A stretch of DNA of 64,000 nucleotides from GCA-2748575 sp965222725 (GCA_965222725.1 OZ244969.1:2356001-2420000), one strand, 5' to 3'; shown: positions 17,057 through 27,140, counted from the stretch's first letter. The notes: generated by a model from the sequence alone, not told the origin. Made by a program: numbers and translations.

Positions 17057-19492
17057 ATGCAAAGGTCCAAAGTGCTGGTAGTAGAAGATGAAAGAATCGT
17101 TGCGTTAAACCTCAAACAACGACTGGTACGGTTGGGTTATGATGTGCCTGAGCTGGCTGTGAGCGCAGAGCAGGCCATGAAGGCAGTCCGGGATCATCAG
17201 CCTGATGTGGTGCTGATGGATATTCACATTGAAGGTGATCTGGACGGTATAGAAGCGGCACAGCTGATTCGCAAGGAACGGCCCACCCCTGTTATTTACC
17301 TGACCGCATATTCTGAAGAGTCGACCCTGAGCAGGGCGAGGGACACCGGGCCTTATGGGTATTTGCTCAAGCCGTTTTCGGAACGGGAACTCCATGCCAC
17401 CATTCAGATGGCGCTGGAACGGCACCGTATGGAAGCCGCATTGCAGAAGAGCGAAGCCCGGCTGCGCTTTGCTTTGAGTGCAGCCAATATGGGTGCCTGG
17501 GAACTCAAGCGTTTTGGTGATGACGGGGAAACCCTGTATGCCGGTCAGGCGGATACCATGCTGGGCTACCGGGAACAGGTTTTTTGTGGCAGTCGTTCGG
17601 AGTTTCTTGATCTGGTGGCAACGGAAGATCAGGCCAGGGTAGAGCGGCATTTTGAGGATGCCATCGCTGATAATATCCCGTGCGATATTGAATTCCGCTC
17701 GGCGGTATCAGCAGACAGCGAACGCACCTTGAGGTTACAGGGAAAAATGCTGGAGGAATCCCGCTGTTTGCAACTGATTGGCGTTATCCAGGATGTAACG
17801 GAAAATAAAAAGGCCGAAGAGGTGCTGAAAAATGCCGCCACCGTGTTTGAAGCAACTCAAGATGGCATTTTGATACTGGATTCCGAAAGAGACGTGGTGA
17901 ACTGTAATGCCAGCTTTACCAAAATGACTGGCTACACGCTGTCGGAAATCAAGGGTAATGTACAAAGGTTTGTGGATATCGACGGCATGCGGGCTGCCAG
18001 CCAGGCCAGTTTATATAAGGTACTGGATGAAGGCGGTAGCTGGCGTGGCGAGGCGAAAGTCGTTTGTAAAGATGGCCAGGATCTGCCGGCGCTGATTGCT
18101 GTTAATTCTGTTGAGCTTGAGCAACGCCGAGGTGGCTATCATTTTGTGGTGGTAATTACTGATTTGACAGCGATCCGCGCGATGGAACGCCAGCTGGAGT
18201 ACCTGGCGCACCATGATCCTTTAACGAACCTCCCTAACCGGTTGCTCCTGAAAGAGCGGTTACACCAGGCTCTGGTTCGCGGGCAGCGCCATCAAGTGAA
18301 GGTCGCTGTGCTTTACGTGGATGTGGATCATTTTAAATGGGTGAACGATTCGCTGGGCCATGAAGTGGGTGACAGGTACCTGCAACACTTTACCCGGCGC
18401 ATGTCGGAGATTCTGCGGGAGTCAGATATCATAGGGCGCCTTGGTGGCGATGAGTTCCTGGTGGTGCTTGACCCTGTGGATAATGAAAGTTCGGTAGCCA
18501 CCGTAGTACAGAAGCTGATAAGTGAGTTGTGCCGGCCGGTGACGATTTCGGACCGGCGGCTTGGTGTATCCTGCAGTATTGGAGTAAGCATTTTTCCTAA
18601 TGACGGCCAGGATGTGGAAACGCTTATCCGCACTGCGGATGCTGCCATGTTTGCAGCAAAGGAATCCGGGCGTTGCCGGTTCGAGTTTTATACACCAGAA
18701 ATGATGGTGGCAGCGAACCGGTTTATTGAGCTGAACCTTGATTTGCGTCGGGGCTTTCTGGCTGGGGAGTTATGTTTGCACTATCAGCCACAGGTGGCAG
18801 TCGAGTCCGGCGACGTGGTCGGGGTCGAAGCGCTGGTTCGTTGGCAGCATCCGGAAAAAGGCATGATCCCACCGGATGATTTTATTTCTATTGCTGAAGA
18901 GAGTGGCCAGATCGTTGAACTGGGAGAATGGATTCTGAAAATGGCTTGCACAACGTTTTGCCGCTGGAAAACTGAGGGCGCAGGACTGGAAACTATTTCC
19001 GTTAACGTATCCCCCATTCAACTTAAAGAGGCTGGCTTTGTGGATACAGTGAATATGGTGGTGAAAGCGGTGGGTATCGCTCCACAGAACCTGGAGCTGG
19101 AAGTCACCGAATCGGCACTGCAGCTGCAGGCAAACGCCATTCACACGCTGGAAAAACTGCGGGCAATAGGTGTAAAAATTGCCATTGATGATTTTGGTAC
19201 CGGTTATTCCAGTCTCAGCTCATTAAAATTGCTGCCGATTGACCGGATCAAAATTGACCGGGCCTTTATTCGTAATCTTCCCAACGATGAAAACGATAAA
19301 GCCATTGCAGAATTAATAATTGCCATTGGCCACACCCTGGGCCTTCAGGTAATCGCTGAAGGGGTAGAGAGCAAGGCGCAGCTTGACTACCTGTCGGAAA
19401 GAGGCTGTGCTCAGGTTCAGGGCTTTTATTACTACAAACCGCTAACAGAAGAAGACATGGAAGCGTTATTGTTAAAGCCTGCTGTTCAGTAG
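17057..19492 (+). CDS. Response regulator with REC-PAS-PAS-GGDEF-EAL domains
   Basis: An 811-residue c-di-GMP protein. The receiver domain (about 4-120) has phospho-acceptor D55 and K in LLKPF. PAS domains follow at about 135-250 and 260-370. The GGDEF domain keeps GGDEF at 463-467 and an RxxD inhibitory site at 454-457. The EAL domain has EAL at 591-593, DDFGTGYSSL and EGVESKAQ intact. Both cyclase and phosphodiesterase activities are therefore possible. The ATG at 17057 after AGGTGG is preferred to the GTG at 17048. Its 3' end overlaps the convergent ATPase-kinase-FHA gene by 7 bases. Confidence 0.93.
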   Translation: MQRSKVLVVEDERIVALNLKQRLVRLGYDVPELAVSAEQAMKAVRDHQPDVVLMDIHIEGDLDGIEAAQLIRKERPTPVIYLTAYSEESTLSRARDTGPYGYLLKPFSERELHATIQMALERHRMEAALQKSEARLRFALSAANMGAWELKRFGDDGETLYAGQADTMLGYREQVFCGSRSEFLDLVATEDQARVERHFEDAIADNIPCDIEFRSAVSADSERTLRLQGKMLEESRCLQLIGVIQDVTENKKAEEVLKNAATVFEATQDGILILDSERDVVNCNASFTKMTGYTLSEIKGNVQRFVDIDGMRAASQASLYKVLDEGGSWRGEAKVVCKDGQDLPALIAVNSVELEQRRGGYHFVVVITDLTAIRAMERQLEYLAHHDPLTNLPNRLLLKERLHQALVRGQRHQVKVAVLYVDVDHFKWVNDSLGHEVGDRYLQHFTRRMSEILRESDIIGRLGGDEFLVVLDPVDNESSVATVVQKLISELCRPVTISDRRLGVSCSIGVSIFPNDGQDVETLIRTADAAMFAAKESGRCRFEFYTPEMMVAANRFIELNLDLRRGFLAGELCLHYQPQVAVESGDVVGVEALVRWQHPEKGMIPPDDFISIAEESGQIVELGEWILKMACTTFCRWKTEGAGLETISVNVSPIQLKEAGFVDTVNMVVKAVGIAPQNLELEVTESALQLQANAIHTLEKLRAIGVKIAIDDFGTGYSSLSSLKLLPIDRIKIDRAFIRNLPNDENDKAIAELIIAIGHTLGLQVIAEGVESKAQLDYLSERGCAQVQGFYYYKPLTEEDMEALLLKPAVQ

Positions 19493-22400
19493 ACCCATTC
19501 CTTGCCTTTGTCTGCTATCGGGGTTTGGGGTGCAGAGCGCTGCGGGGCAGAAAACTCAATACGTGTTTGCCCGATTGTCAGATAGTCACCATCTTTGAGT
19601 GCCTGCCCCTGGTAAACCCGTTTGTCGTTGATAAACAAACCGTTATTGCTGTTTAGATCCTGAATCACAAACTGTTGTTGTTCCCGTTGAATGCTGGCGT
19701 GAAACCGCGATGTCAGGTTGTCGTTCAGTTGAATATCGCACTCAGTGGAACGGCCCAGGGTGACCTTGTCGCCGAACAGACCCACATAACGATTCCCCTC
19801 CGGTTCGTAGATTGTTACCAGCGCATAGCCTCTGGGTTGGGTCATGGTGTCGGGATCTAATTCCACGGCTTTGGCAGGCGCCTCGGAAGGCCTGGCTTTT
19901 TTGGCCTTGGTGGCCTGTGGCGCTTCAGGGGCAGGTGGCGCTGGTGACATTTCCAGGTCCCACAGATCGGGTTCTGGCTTGGGGGGCGCCGCTGCGCTTT
20001 CTTCCACTGTTGTTTCTGCTGTTGAGCTTTCTGCTGTTCGGGTTGAACCGGGCCGCTTGCTGAAGATTGTTTTTCGCTTCGGTTGGGGAGCTGGTGCGGC
20101 TACCGGGACTTCCGGTTGTTCGGGTGCCCGCATAACCATGGTTACCACTTTTTCGTCGTCTGTTTCCGCATAATAGGATTGGCGCGCGCTGTCGACTCGC
20201 TGGGCCAGTTCGGTTTCCGGCTCGCTGTGGGGCAGTGCTTCCAGCATGGCCTGGGCAGATTCGTACCGGGTTGCCGGTGCTATGGATAGCGCCTTATCAA
20301 GAACGGTTTGAATATTTTCGGGTAATGTTGCACAGGCGGGCAAGGACAATACCGGGTGCGCTTCCAGCTGGCGATACAGTTCCAGGGGATTGCTCACCGG
20401 CCAGGGTTTTTCTCCGGTAAGCATTTCGTAAAGAATCACACCCAGTGAGAAAATATCTGATGCCGGAGTTTGAGGTTCGCCTCGTACCTGTTCCGGCGAC
20501 ATGTAGGCCGGTGTGCCCACCGCAAAGCCTATGCGTGTGGTGTCGGGACCGGATTGCGCATTCTTGACGGTTTGCGCCGTGCCAAAATCGATGATCACAA
20601 CACGGCCTTCGGTGGTTACCAGAATGTTGGATGGTTTGACATCGCGCCAGATAATGCCCTGGCTATGAACATAGTGCAGCGTATCCAATAGAGCGCGCAT
20701 AATTCCCAGGGCTTCGGGAATGGGCAGTGCGCCTTCGTTAACCAGTAACCGGTGCAGCGTTACGCCTTTTAAAAACTCCATCACAATGTAGGGCGTATCT
20801 TCTTCAAAATTCACGTCCAGCATTTCCACAATGCCGCTGTGGTGCAGATTGCGTTGCACGGCCACTTCGGCCCGCAGGCGTTCCTGCAAACTGGAATCGG
20901 CAGAGAAAAAGTCCGCGTTAAAGTATTTAATGGCAACCACGCGGCCGCTGTGTCGATCCACCGCACGAAAGACCTGCGCGGATGCGCCTTGCCCCAGTTT
21001 TTCCAGCACCTGATAACGTTCGGAAAACACCTGGGTTTCCGGGGCGGGCTGCGGTGCTTTTTTCAGATCACGGTAGCGGCCCATTTCAATCAGGCGGCGC
21101 ATCAGCAGGCGGTATTTCTCCGGGGCCTGGTGCGCCTCGGTGAGCTGGGTTTCGTTAATATCGGTAAAGCGCTCTACGTAATGGTGTTCGCACAGTACAT
21201 CCAACAGCCCGGTGACCACGCGGGGAGCCAGTTCACGGGCCGGCGCAATACCGGCTTTCAGCTCGTGGGCTGCGGCATCAATCAGTTCGGCCAGGGTAAA
21301 AGGGCGGGTACCCTGCGACAGTATCCAGTCCAGAATGTAGTAAAGTCCCAGGCGTTGTTTATCCAGCCAGTCGGGCCGCAGTTCCCGGGATTGCTCACCC
21401 AAAATCTGTTCTTCATTTTGTGTCAGCATTTGGTAGAGTTCGGCATGAAAGCGCATTTGCCGGCGATCGTTTTCACTCAGTGACAGTGTGGTGAGCGTGC
21501 CATCCCAGCGAACCCGGTCGTAAAAGCCCCGCAGAATCCGCCGGGGAATGCCGCGGCCGGTATAGGCAAGGTAGCGTTTAAAATCCTGATACAGCTGGCA
21601 ATCGTAATCGGACAGATTCAGTCTGTCTGCCAGAAAGGGATCGCAGATTTCATCTACCTGATCCCATACGGCCGGCAGGTACCGGGATTCGCTGAAGACG
21701 CTTTCATACACACTGTCGCCCCGTTGCACATCCTGTTGCCAGCGTTCGTGCAGCGATCGCCCGGCCACAAAGATAAAGCTGATGCCCGATGTGGTGAACA
21801 GGGTTTTTAAACTATGCAGTATGTCGGTCAGCGAGGTTTCGTTGCCACTGGCTTCGTCGATCTTGTCCAGTTCATCAAATACAAACAGCAGCTTGAGGCG
21901 TTTGGGTTTGGCAAAGGGGTGGAGCAACCGTCGCCACCCGGACGGTTTGAATCCGCGCACCAGTTGCTGGGCCAGTACCATTAAATCGTTTTCGGCACTG
22001 CGCTCATCATACGCCAGGTAATTGATATCGCGGCTGGTGCCACTGGTCAGTTTGCTGCTGAAGGTAAGCCATTTTTCCAGGCTGAGGGACGTTTCGCTTT
22101 GCTGGCTGCTGCTCAGGGCCAGCATGGCACTGGTGCGTAAAAACGCCAGCCGCAATTGTGCCCGCAGGGGTTTGGGCAATTGCCGCAGCAGTTTAAGGTC
22201 TGCCAGGCGATTATGAAGCTGTCGCAGAATAAAGTGCATCAGCTCCACACCGGACAGGGGGCGGGCGATGTTCAGGTACACGTCCAGTAATTCCGGCGCA
22301 GGATGTTCGTGGCTGTTTTGTTCTGCCAGAGTGTGTTTAAGGCGGATCAGCACATCGTGCACGAAGGTGGTTTTGCCCACGCCACGGTAGCCGGTAATCA

Positions 22401-22539
22401 GAAAGGCGCCGCCTTCAGACAGGTAAAGCCGGTTGGCGAAAGCCTCTACCATGCGGCCGCGGCGGGACTGGTTATTGAGGGCGTCCCCGGAGACGGGTTT
22501 GGAAGAAAACCGGAAATGGTCAACCAGTTGAATAGCCAT
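19486..22539 (-). CDS. ATPase - Ser/Thr protein kinase - FHA fusion protein
   Basis: A 1017-residue soluble protein. An N-terminal AAA/STAND-like ATPase has Walker A GYRGVGKTT at 50-58, Walker B FVFDELDK at 219-226 and a helical or winged-helix region to about 490. A Hanks-type kinase follows (about 509-775): glycine loop GQGASAQVF, K538, catalytic loop WRDVKPSN with D633 (Trp replaces the usual His of HRD), DFG 651-653, SPEQ. A Pro/Ala/Glu linker leads to a C-terminal FHA domain (GRSTECDIQLND, SRFHASI, NSNNGLFIN). FHA domains bind phosphothreonine, so self-regulation is likely. AGGAG precedes the ATG by 8 bases. Physiological target unknown. Confidence 0.9.
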   Translation of the reverse strand: MAIQLVDHFRFSSKPVSGDALNNQSRRGRMVEAFANRLYLSEGGAFLITGYRGVGKTTFVHDVLIRLKHTLAEQNSHEHPAPELLDVYLNIARPLSGVELMHFILRQLHNRLADLKLLRQLPKPLRAQLRLAFLRTSAMLALSSSQQSETSLSLEKWLTFSSKLTSGTSRDINYLAYDERSAENDLMVLAQQLVRGFKPSGWRRLLHPFAKPKRLKLLFVFDELDKIDEASGNETSLTDILHSLKTLFTTSGISFIFVAGRSLHERWQQDVQRGDSVYESVFSESRYLPAVWDQVDEICDPFLADRLNLSDYDCQLYQDFKRYLAYTGRGIPRRILRGFYDRVRWDGTLTTLSLSENDRRQMRFHAELYQMLTQNEEQILGEQSRELRPDWLDKQRLGLYYILDWILSQGTRPFTLAELIDAAAHELKAGIAPARELAPRVVTGLLDVLCEHHYVERFTDINETQLTEAHQAPEKYRLLMRRLIEMGRYRDLKKAPQPAPETQVFSERYQVLEKLGQGASAQVFRAVDRHSGRVVAIKYFNADFFSADSSLQERLRAEVAVQRNLHHSGIVEMLDVNFEEDTPYIVMEFLKGVTLHRLLVNEGALPIPEALGIMRALLDTLHYVHSQGIIWRDVKPSNILVTTEGRVVIIDFGTAQTVKNAQSGPDTTRIGFAVGTPAYMSPEQVRGEPQTPASDIFSLGVILYEMLTGEKPWPVSNPLELYRQLEAHPVLSLPACATLPENIQTVLDKALSIAPATRYESAQAMLEALPHSEPETELAQRVDSARQSYYAETDDEKVVTMVMRAPEQPEVPVAAPAPQPKRKTIFSKRPGSTRTAESSTAETTVEESAAAPPKPEPDLWDLEMSPAPPAPEAPQATKAKKARPSEAPAKAVELDPDTMTQPRGYALVTIYEPEGNRYVGLFGDKVTLGRSTECDIQLNDNLTSRFHASIQREQQQFVIQDLNSNNGLFINDKRVYQGQALKDGDYLTIGQTRIEFSAPQRSAPQTPIADKGKEWVY

Positions 22540-22658
22540 GGTTTTTTGCTCCTGAAAAGCAAGGCACCCGTTACCGGGTTTTAACCGGATCGGACCATGA
22601 CTACATGAACAGTGTATCCGGGGCGCTCTTTTCCCCTAGCATAGCACTTTGAAGATTT

Positions 22659-23981
22659 TTAACGAGTGGCAGCTTGCCCGGTGATTCCCCTGATTTGCCG
22701 GTAGCTGAATTCAAGCACCATTATCGCCAGTAAAGACATGCCGAGCATGGGTAACAAAACTGCCGCCACCAGTGTTATTGCAACTACTGCACGTTGCGCC
22801 GTGGCTACAGGGCCCGGAGCATGACGGGCAGGTGCGCCCAGGCTGCCGCCGGGTTTGCGTTTAAGCCACATGATCAGGCCGCTGACGGCCAGTGTTACCA
22901 GTCCCAGGGCGGTCAGCACGCCCAGCAGCTGGTTCCAGCGGCCAAACAGATGGCCTTCGTGGGCGGCAATACCAATGCCAATCACTTTATCGAGGGTGCG
23001 CTTGTCGGCGAAGGTGCTGAGATCTGTGACGATGCCTGTATGGCCATCTATCCAGGCAGTTTGCCGTTGCGGACGATTCTGGGTTTGCGATGCCAGTTTC
23101 CATTCATTGGTTTTGCTGTTGGCCACGGAAAGTTCGGCCGGCCAGGCAAAGCCAAGCCCTTTCGCGGTATCCAGCGTATGGGGTTGCAGATCAAAGTGGC
23201 TGGCGGCGGTGGACCGCCAGCTTTGTTGCCGGGCAGAGGATGAGGTGTTCCAGTCCTGGGTGGTTACGGATTCCACCAGGCGCCGGGTTTCCTTAAAGGC
23301 ACCGCCCCATACGGTGGTCCAGGGCAGGCCGGACACCAGTAAAAACAGGGCAAAAAAAGCAATCCAGAAACCGGTAACCGCGTGCATGTCTTTCCAGAAT
23401 AATCGGCCCCCCAGGTTGATGCGCGGGTAAATCACGCCGCCTGGCCCTTTGGCATTGCGCGGCCACCACAAATACAAACCGGTAATAAAAAGTACAATGG
23501 CCCAGCTGGCGGCAAGTTCCACCAGCAAGGAGCCGTTGTCGCCCATCAGCAGTTCCCCGTGCAGGTTTTTGACCCATTCCACCAGCACGCTGTGCGTTTC
23601 GGTGATGTTAAGCACCTCAAGCGTAAAGGGGTTTACGTAAACGTAATATTGGGAGCCCTCGTTGAGTACGCTGATTCTGACGGCATCATCCGCTTGTTGC
23701 GGTAGGCGATAGGCTGTAAAGCTGGCGCCGGGAACCGCATCAATGGCGGTTTGGATTTGCTGGTTGGGCAGGGCGCGTTCGGCGTTTACAGCGAGTCCGG
23801 TAAAATCGCTTTCCCGAAAGGCTTCTAGATCCGGTTTGAACAGGTAAATGGAACCGGTAATGGCCAGCAAAATAATAAAGGGGACGCAAAACAGACCGGC
23901 ATAAAAATGCCAGCGCCAGATGGTGCGGTACAGGCGCTGGGAGGGGTTGGGAGTGCTGTTACTGGTCGTCTGCGTTTTCAT
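22659..23981 (-). CDS. PepSY-domain inner-membrane protein (PiuB-type)
   Basis: A 440-residue PepSY-associated TM protein: a first membrane helix (FYAGLFCVPFIILLAITGSIYLF), PepSY-like periplasmic segments, and three further helices towards the C-terminus. Relatives are iron-regulated and occur beside TonB receptors, where they may act as reductases for siderophore-bound metal. Here the gene starts 8 bases after the TonB receptor stop, so both form an operon. The ligand is unknown. Confidence 0.88.
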   Translation of the reverse strand: MKTQTTSNSTPNPSQRLYRTIWRWHFYAGLFCVPFIILLAITGSIYLFKPDLEAFRESDFTGLAVNAERALPNQQIQTAIDAVPGASFTAYRLPQQADDAVRISVLNEGSQYYVYVNPFTLEVLNITETHSVLVEWVKNLHGELLMGDNGSLLVELAASWAIVLFITGLYLWWPRNAKGPGGVIYPRINLGGRLFWKDMHAVTGFWIAFFALFLLVSGLPWTTVWGGAFKETRRLVESVTTQDWNTSSSARQQSWRSTAASHFDLQPHTLDTAKGLGFAWPAELSVANSKTNEWKLASQTQNRPQRQTAWIDGHTGIVTDLSTFADKRTLDKVIGIGIAAHEGHLFGRWNQLLGVLTALGLVTLAVSGLIMWLKRKPGGSLGAPARHAPGPVATAQRAVVAITLVAAVLLPMLGMSLLAIMVLEFSYRQIRGITGQAATR

Positions 23982-23989
23982 GATTTGCC

Positions 23990-26251
23990 CTAGAAGTCGG
24001 CAGCTACGTTCAGGTACAGGGTACGGCCCGGCCAGGGGTGTGCCACATAATCGATGTCGTTGGTGATATTATCGATTCCCGCGCCCACTTTATAGTGCTC
24101 GTTAATCCGGTAAGTGGTTTTGGCACCGAATCGTGAGTAGCCATCCTGCGCACCATACACATTATCTTCGTCGTCCGTGTTGTCGAGGCGGCCGTAACTG
24201 TCGTGAGCGTATTGCCAGTTAAGTGCCGCCGACCACATGGTGGTCAGGTGGTAGGTAGCCAGCAGGTTGGCCCGCCATTCCGGCATTCTTGGGTAGCGGT
24301 TGCCTTCAATGCTGGGGTCAGGATCGTTTTCAGTGATTTCGGCTTTGGTGTAGGTAATATTAAAGCGTGTATCCAGGTGATCGATCAGCAGATTGCTGGC
24401 GTTTACAATAAACTCAACACCATGGGTTTGCACTTCGTCTACGGGGACAAAGGTTCTGATATCGCTGTTGAAGTCGGTTTGTGACTCGATCACGTTCTTG
24501 ATGGTTTCCTGAAACAGGTTTATACGTACATAGCCCAGTGCGATGTCCTGTTGCAGCATCAGGTTGTGATGCAGACCATTCTCCGGTTTCAGTTCCGGGT
24601 TGGCAATGTTCTCGGTGTTGTAGGCTTTGTATTGGCTGAACAGTTCCTCAACGATGGGGAAGCGATAGGCTTTTGCCACTGAGTATCGAATGGTCTGGTC
24701 TTCCTGAGGCTTGTACCCCAGTGAAAACTTGGGAGAGAATTTCTGCTCCGATCTGCCGGGTACATCGTTACTGACAAAGGTGTCATTAACTTCATCAAAT
24801 TCACCGTAGTAACCACCATGGCTTTTCCAGGATTCCGCGCGCAGCCCGAAACTGGTATTCCATTGTTGATTAATCTCGTAGTTCAGCTGGGCAAAGCCTG
24901 AGGTCAGTTCAGTTTTTCCGCCACTGTTGCTGTCTTTTTGCGATTTGCTACCGGCCAGGTAATTCTCGGAATCATAAACATTGACGTTCAGTTCGTAAGC
25001 TTCCCAGCGCAAGCCGGTTACCATGGAAAGTCCGGGCTGCCCCAGTTCTGCGACACGGAGTTTGACTTCGGCAGTCCGCCAGCCGGTATCATCGTAATCG
25101 GTAATTTGCCCTGTGCCATCGAAGGCGGGGTCTTCGGGGTTGGCGGCGGAGCTGCGGCTCTCATCGTTCAGTACGTCAAACTGGTTGATGTTGGCTTCCA
25201 GGCTCAGATTGCTGTTGAGCTGACCTTTTAACCGCAGGCCAACCGACAGGCTGTCGCGATCCAGCTCGTTCTCATTGATCCGGCTGGAGTCTGTGATTGC
25301 ATAGTCTTCGCCATCCTGCGTAACTTCTCCGCTCCATACGGGATTACCATTGCTGTCGCGCAGATAGGTATCGCCGGTGTTTTCAGAAATACGATCTTCG
25401 TAGGCGATGTTCAGCAGGGCAGACCAGTCACCAAAATCGTAGCCGGTTTTGAACTTGTAGTTGCGGGTTCTGGTATCCACGACGCCGGTGTCACCGTAAA
25501 AATAACGTTCAGCGCCTACAGAGTTATTGTCCAGGGTACCGCCCGTAACAGGCGTGGTGCCGGCGCCCCCTGTTCCGGTATCACGAAAGGACTGTGGCTG
25601 GGCTTCGGTTTTCAGATGGTTGTAGGAAAAGTAATAACTCCAGTCTCCGATCTTGTCGCCTATCGAGGCAAAACCCTTGAAGCCGTCCAGGCTGTTGTCC
25701 GCCCCATAGGCATCAAAGTCCTGCTGGAAAAAGCTGCCGTCCATATGCACTTCAAAATCTTCGGGAATGGCGGTTTCGATCAGAACCACGCTGCCCATGG
25801 CATTGCCGCCGTATTCTGCTGAAAACGGCCCGTATAACACTTCTACCTGCGCAATTTCGCTGGCAGATACCATGGTCCAGCGGGGGGCGCCACTCCAGCG
25901 GGATTCCAGAAAATAATGCAGCGGCACCCCGTCGGCAAACACCATGGAGCGGCTGGTTTGAAACATATTGGAGCCACGAATCCCCAGGGTGCCGTTGGAA
26001 TCGCCGATAAAACGGCGGCGTATGACGAGACTGGGTTCGTATTTTACGGTGTCTTCGGTGGTGGCGATGTTGATACTGGAAAAGTCTTCCGGGGTCAGCA
26101 CGCTCACCGGGCTGGTGGCGCCGGCATCATGGGTATCCGGCTGTTTGGCCCAAACTCTCATTTCTTCCAGGGATTCGCTGGCGGCTGCATGGAAAGGGAT
26201 AAGTCCGAAGGGAAGCGCCAGAACCAGGGCACCGGATACTGTTTTTTTCAT
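23990..26251 (-). CDS. TonB-dependent outer-membrane receptor
   Basis: A 753-residue receptor with a signal peptide (about 1-24, ending HAAAS), a plug domain (about 45-160: SSINIATTEDTVKYEP, GIRGSNMFQTSRSMVFADG, VEVLYGPFSAEYGGNAMG) and a beta barrel ending in phenylalanine. The substrate is probably a metal chelate, judged from the PepSY partner. I looked for a Fur box in the 131-base upstream spacer and saw none, so iron control is not supported by sequence here. Confidence 0.93.
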   Translation of the reverse strand: MKKTVSGALVLALPFGLIPFHAAASESLEEMRVWAKQPDTHDAGATSPVSVLTPEDFSSINIATTEDTVKYEPSLVIRRRFIGDSNGTLGIRGSNMFQTSRSMVFADGVPLHYFLESRWSGAPRWTMVSASEIAQVEVLYGPFSAEYGGNAMGSVVLIETAIPEDFEVHMDGSFFQQDFDAYGADNSLDGFKGFASIGDKIGDWSYYFSYNHLKTEAQPQSFRDTGTGGAGTTPVTGGTLDNNSVGAERYFYGDTGVVDTRTRNYKFKTGYDFGDWSALLNIAYEDRISENTGDTYLRDSNGNPVWSGEVTQDGEDYAITDSSRINENELDRDSLSVGLRLKGQLNSNLSLEANINQFDVLNDESRSSAANPEDPAFDGTGQITDYDDTGWRTAEVKLRVAELGQPGLSMVTGLRWEAYELNVNVYDSENYLAGSKSQKDSNSGGKTELTSGFAQLNYEINQQWNTSFGLRAESWKSHGGYYGEFDEVNDTFVSNDVPGRSEQKFSPKFSLGYKPQEDQTIRYSVAKAYRFPIVEELFSQYKAYNTENIANPELKPENGLHHNLMLQQDIALGYVRINLFQETIKNVIESQTDFNSDIRTFVPVDEVQTHGVEFIVNASNLLIDHLDTRFNITYTKAEITENDPDPSIEGNRYPRMPEWRANLLATYHLTTMWSAALNWQYAHDSYGRLDNTDDEDNVYGAQDGYSRFGAKTTYRINEHYKVGAGIDNITNDIDYVAHPWPGRTLYLNVAADF

Positions 26252-26382
26252 TAACTACACCTGCAAAACGAAGACGGGTAAAAATCGGGCAGCAATGTGC
26301 CAGAATTCGACTTTGCAGAGAAGTGACATATTGTCGCAGGCAGGCCGGTAAAGGCTTGTTTTTATTGTGGTAATTGGTTGGT

Positions 26383-27113
26383 TTAAATCACCGGCATGCC
26401 GTGCATGACGGCCTCGAACTGGCTGAAGGGCATAAGCCTGAACTCGCTCTCTTCGGCCCGGGCGCTGACAATCCTGTCGCAACGGAAGGTGCGTATATCG
26501 TCTCTCAGTTCATCCCAGGCCATGATGTACCACACCGGCGATGACAGCAGCAGATAATGGGGCTGTATCACCCGCATGGTTTGTTCGTTGCTTCTGGCTT
26601 TGTATTTGATCTGGATCCGTTGCTGTAACAGGAAGGCCTGGCTGACGGAATCGGCCACCTTTTTGCTGGGCCAGGAAAAGCTTGATAGTACGTCAATGGA
26701 GGCGGAAGGGGCGATCAGCACTCTGGATTTGAGCCGGTTGACTTTGGTGCGCATGGCCGGGGAAAAGGAACCCACCAGCTTTCGCCGGATGCTTTCCAGG
26801 CTGGACATAAAAAACGGCGACTTCATTTGCTGGGCAATGGCAAGCGTAATCAAAAGGTCCACGGCTTCGGCATGGGTAAAGTTCACCGGCCGATATTCCA
26901 CTCCCAGTGCATTCTTATGCCGCCGCCCCGGCCGCGGTCTGCCTCAATGGGTACGCCCTGTTCGCGAAGAATATCAATGTCACGGTTCAGGGTTCTGACA
27001 CTCACACCCAGCTCATCTGCCAGGCTGGCCACTGTCATGGGGTCGCCGGACTTGAGACGGGATTTCAACAGTTCCAGCCGCTGCAGGCGGCTTGTGGTGG
27101 ATGCACGCTTCAT
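26383..27113 (-). pseudogene. WYL-domain HTH regulator (YafY-like), frameshifted
   Basis: The 5' part (27113 down to 26883, 76 codons) encodes an HTH_11 winged helix ending RGGGIRMHWEWNIGR then a stop. The 3' part (26901 down to 26383) continues in another frame with NFTHAEAVDLLI and a WYL domain (PHYLLLSSPVWYIMAWDE). Adding one G after CGG near 26886 would join them as GRVNFTHAEA, the order expected for this family. So a single-base deletion (or sequencing error) splits the gene. A GTG at 26901 could in principle restart translation of the second part. Divergent from the GFA-family gene. Confidence 0.8.
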
Positions 27114-27123
27114 TTAAAAAAAT

Positions 27124-27140
27124 ATGCCACAAAATGGCAT
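27124..27140. promoter_or_regulatory. Inverted repeat ATGCCA-N5-TGGCAT, candidate WYL regulator operator
   Basis: A perfect 6-base inverted repeat with a 5-base centre lies 10 bases upstream of the regulator start, in the 105-base divergent spacer. Operators of this size in such spacers commonly serve autorepression and control of the neighbour. The binding protein is inferred. Confidence 0.5.

Noticed and set aside
26252..26382. Possible Fur box before the TonB receptor
   Set aside because: No stretch resembling GATAATGATAATCATTATC was found, only AT-rich sequence.
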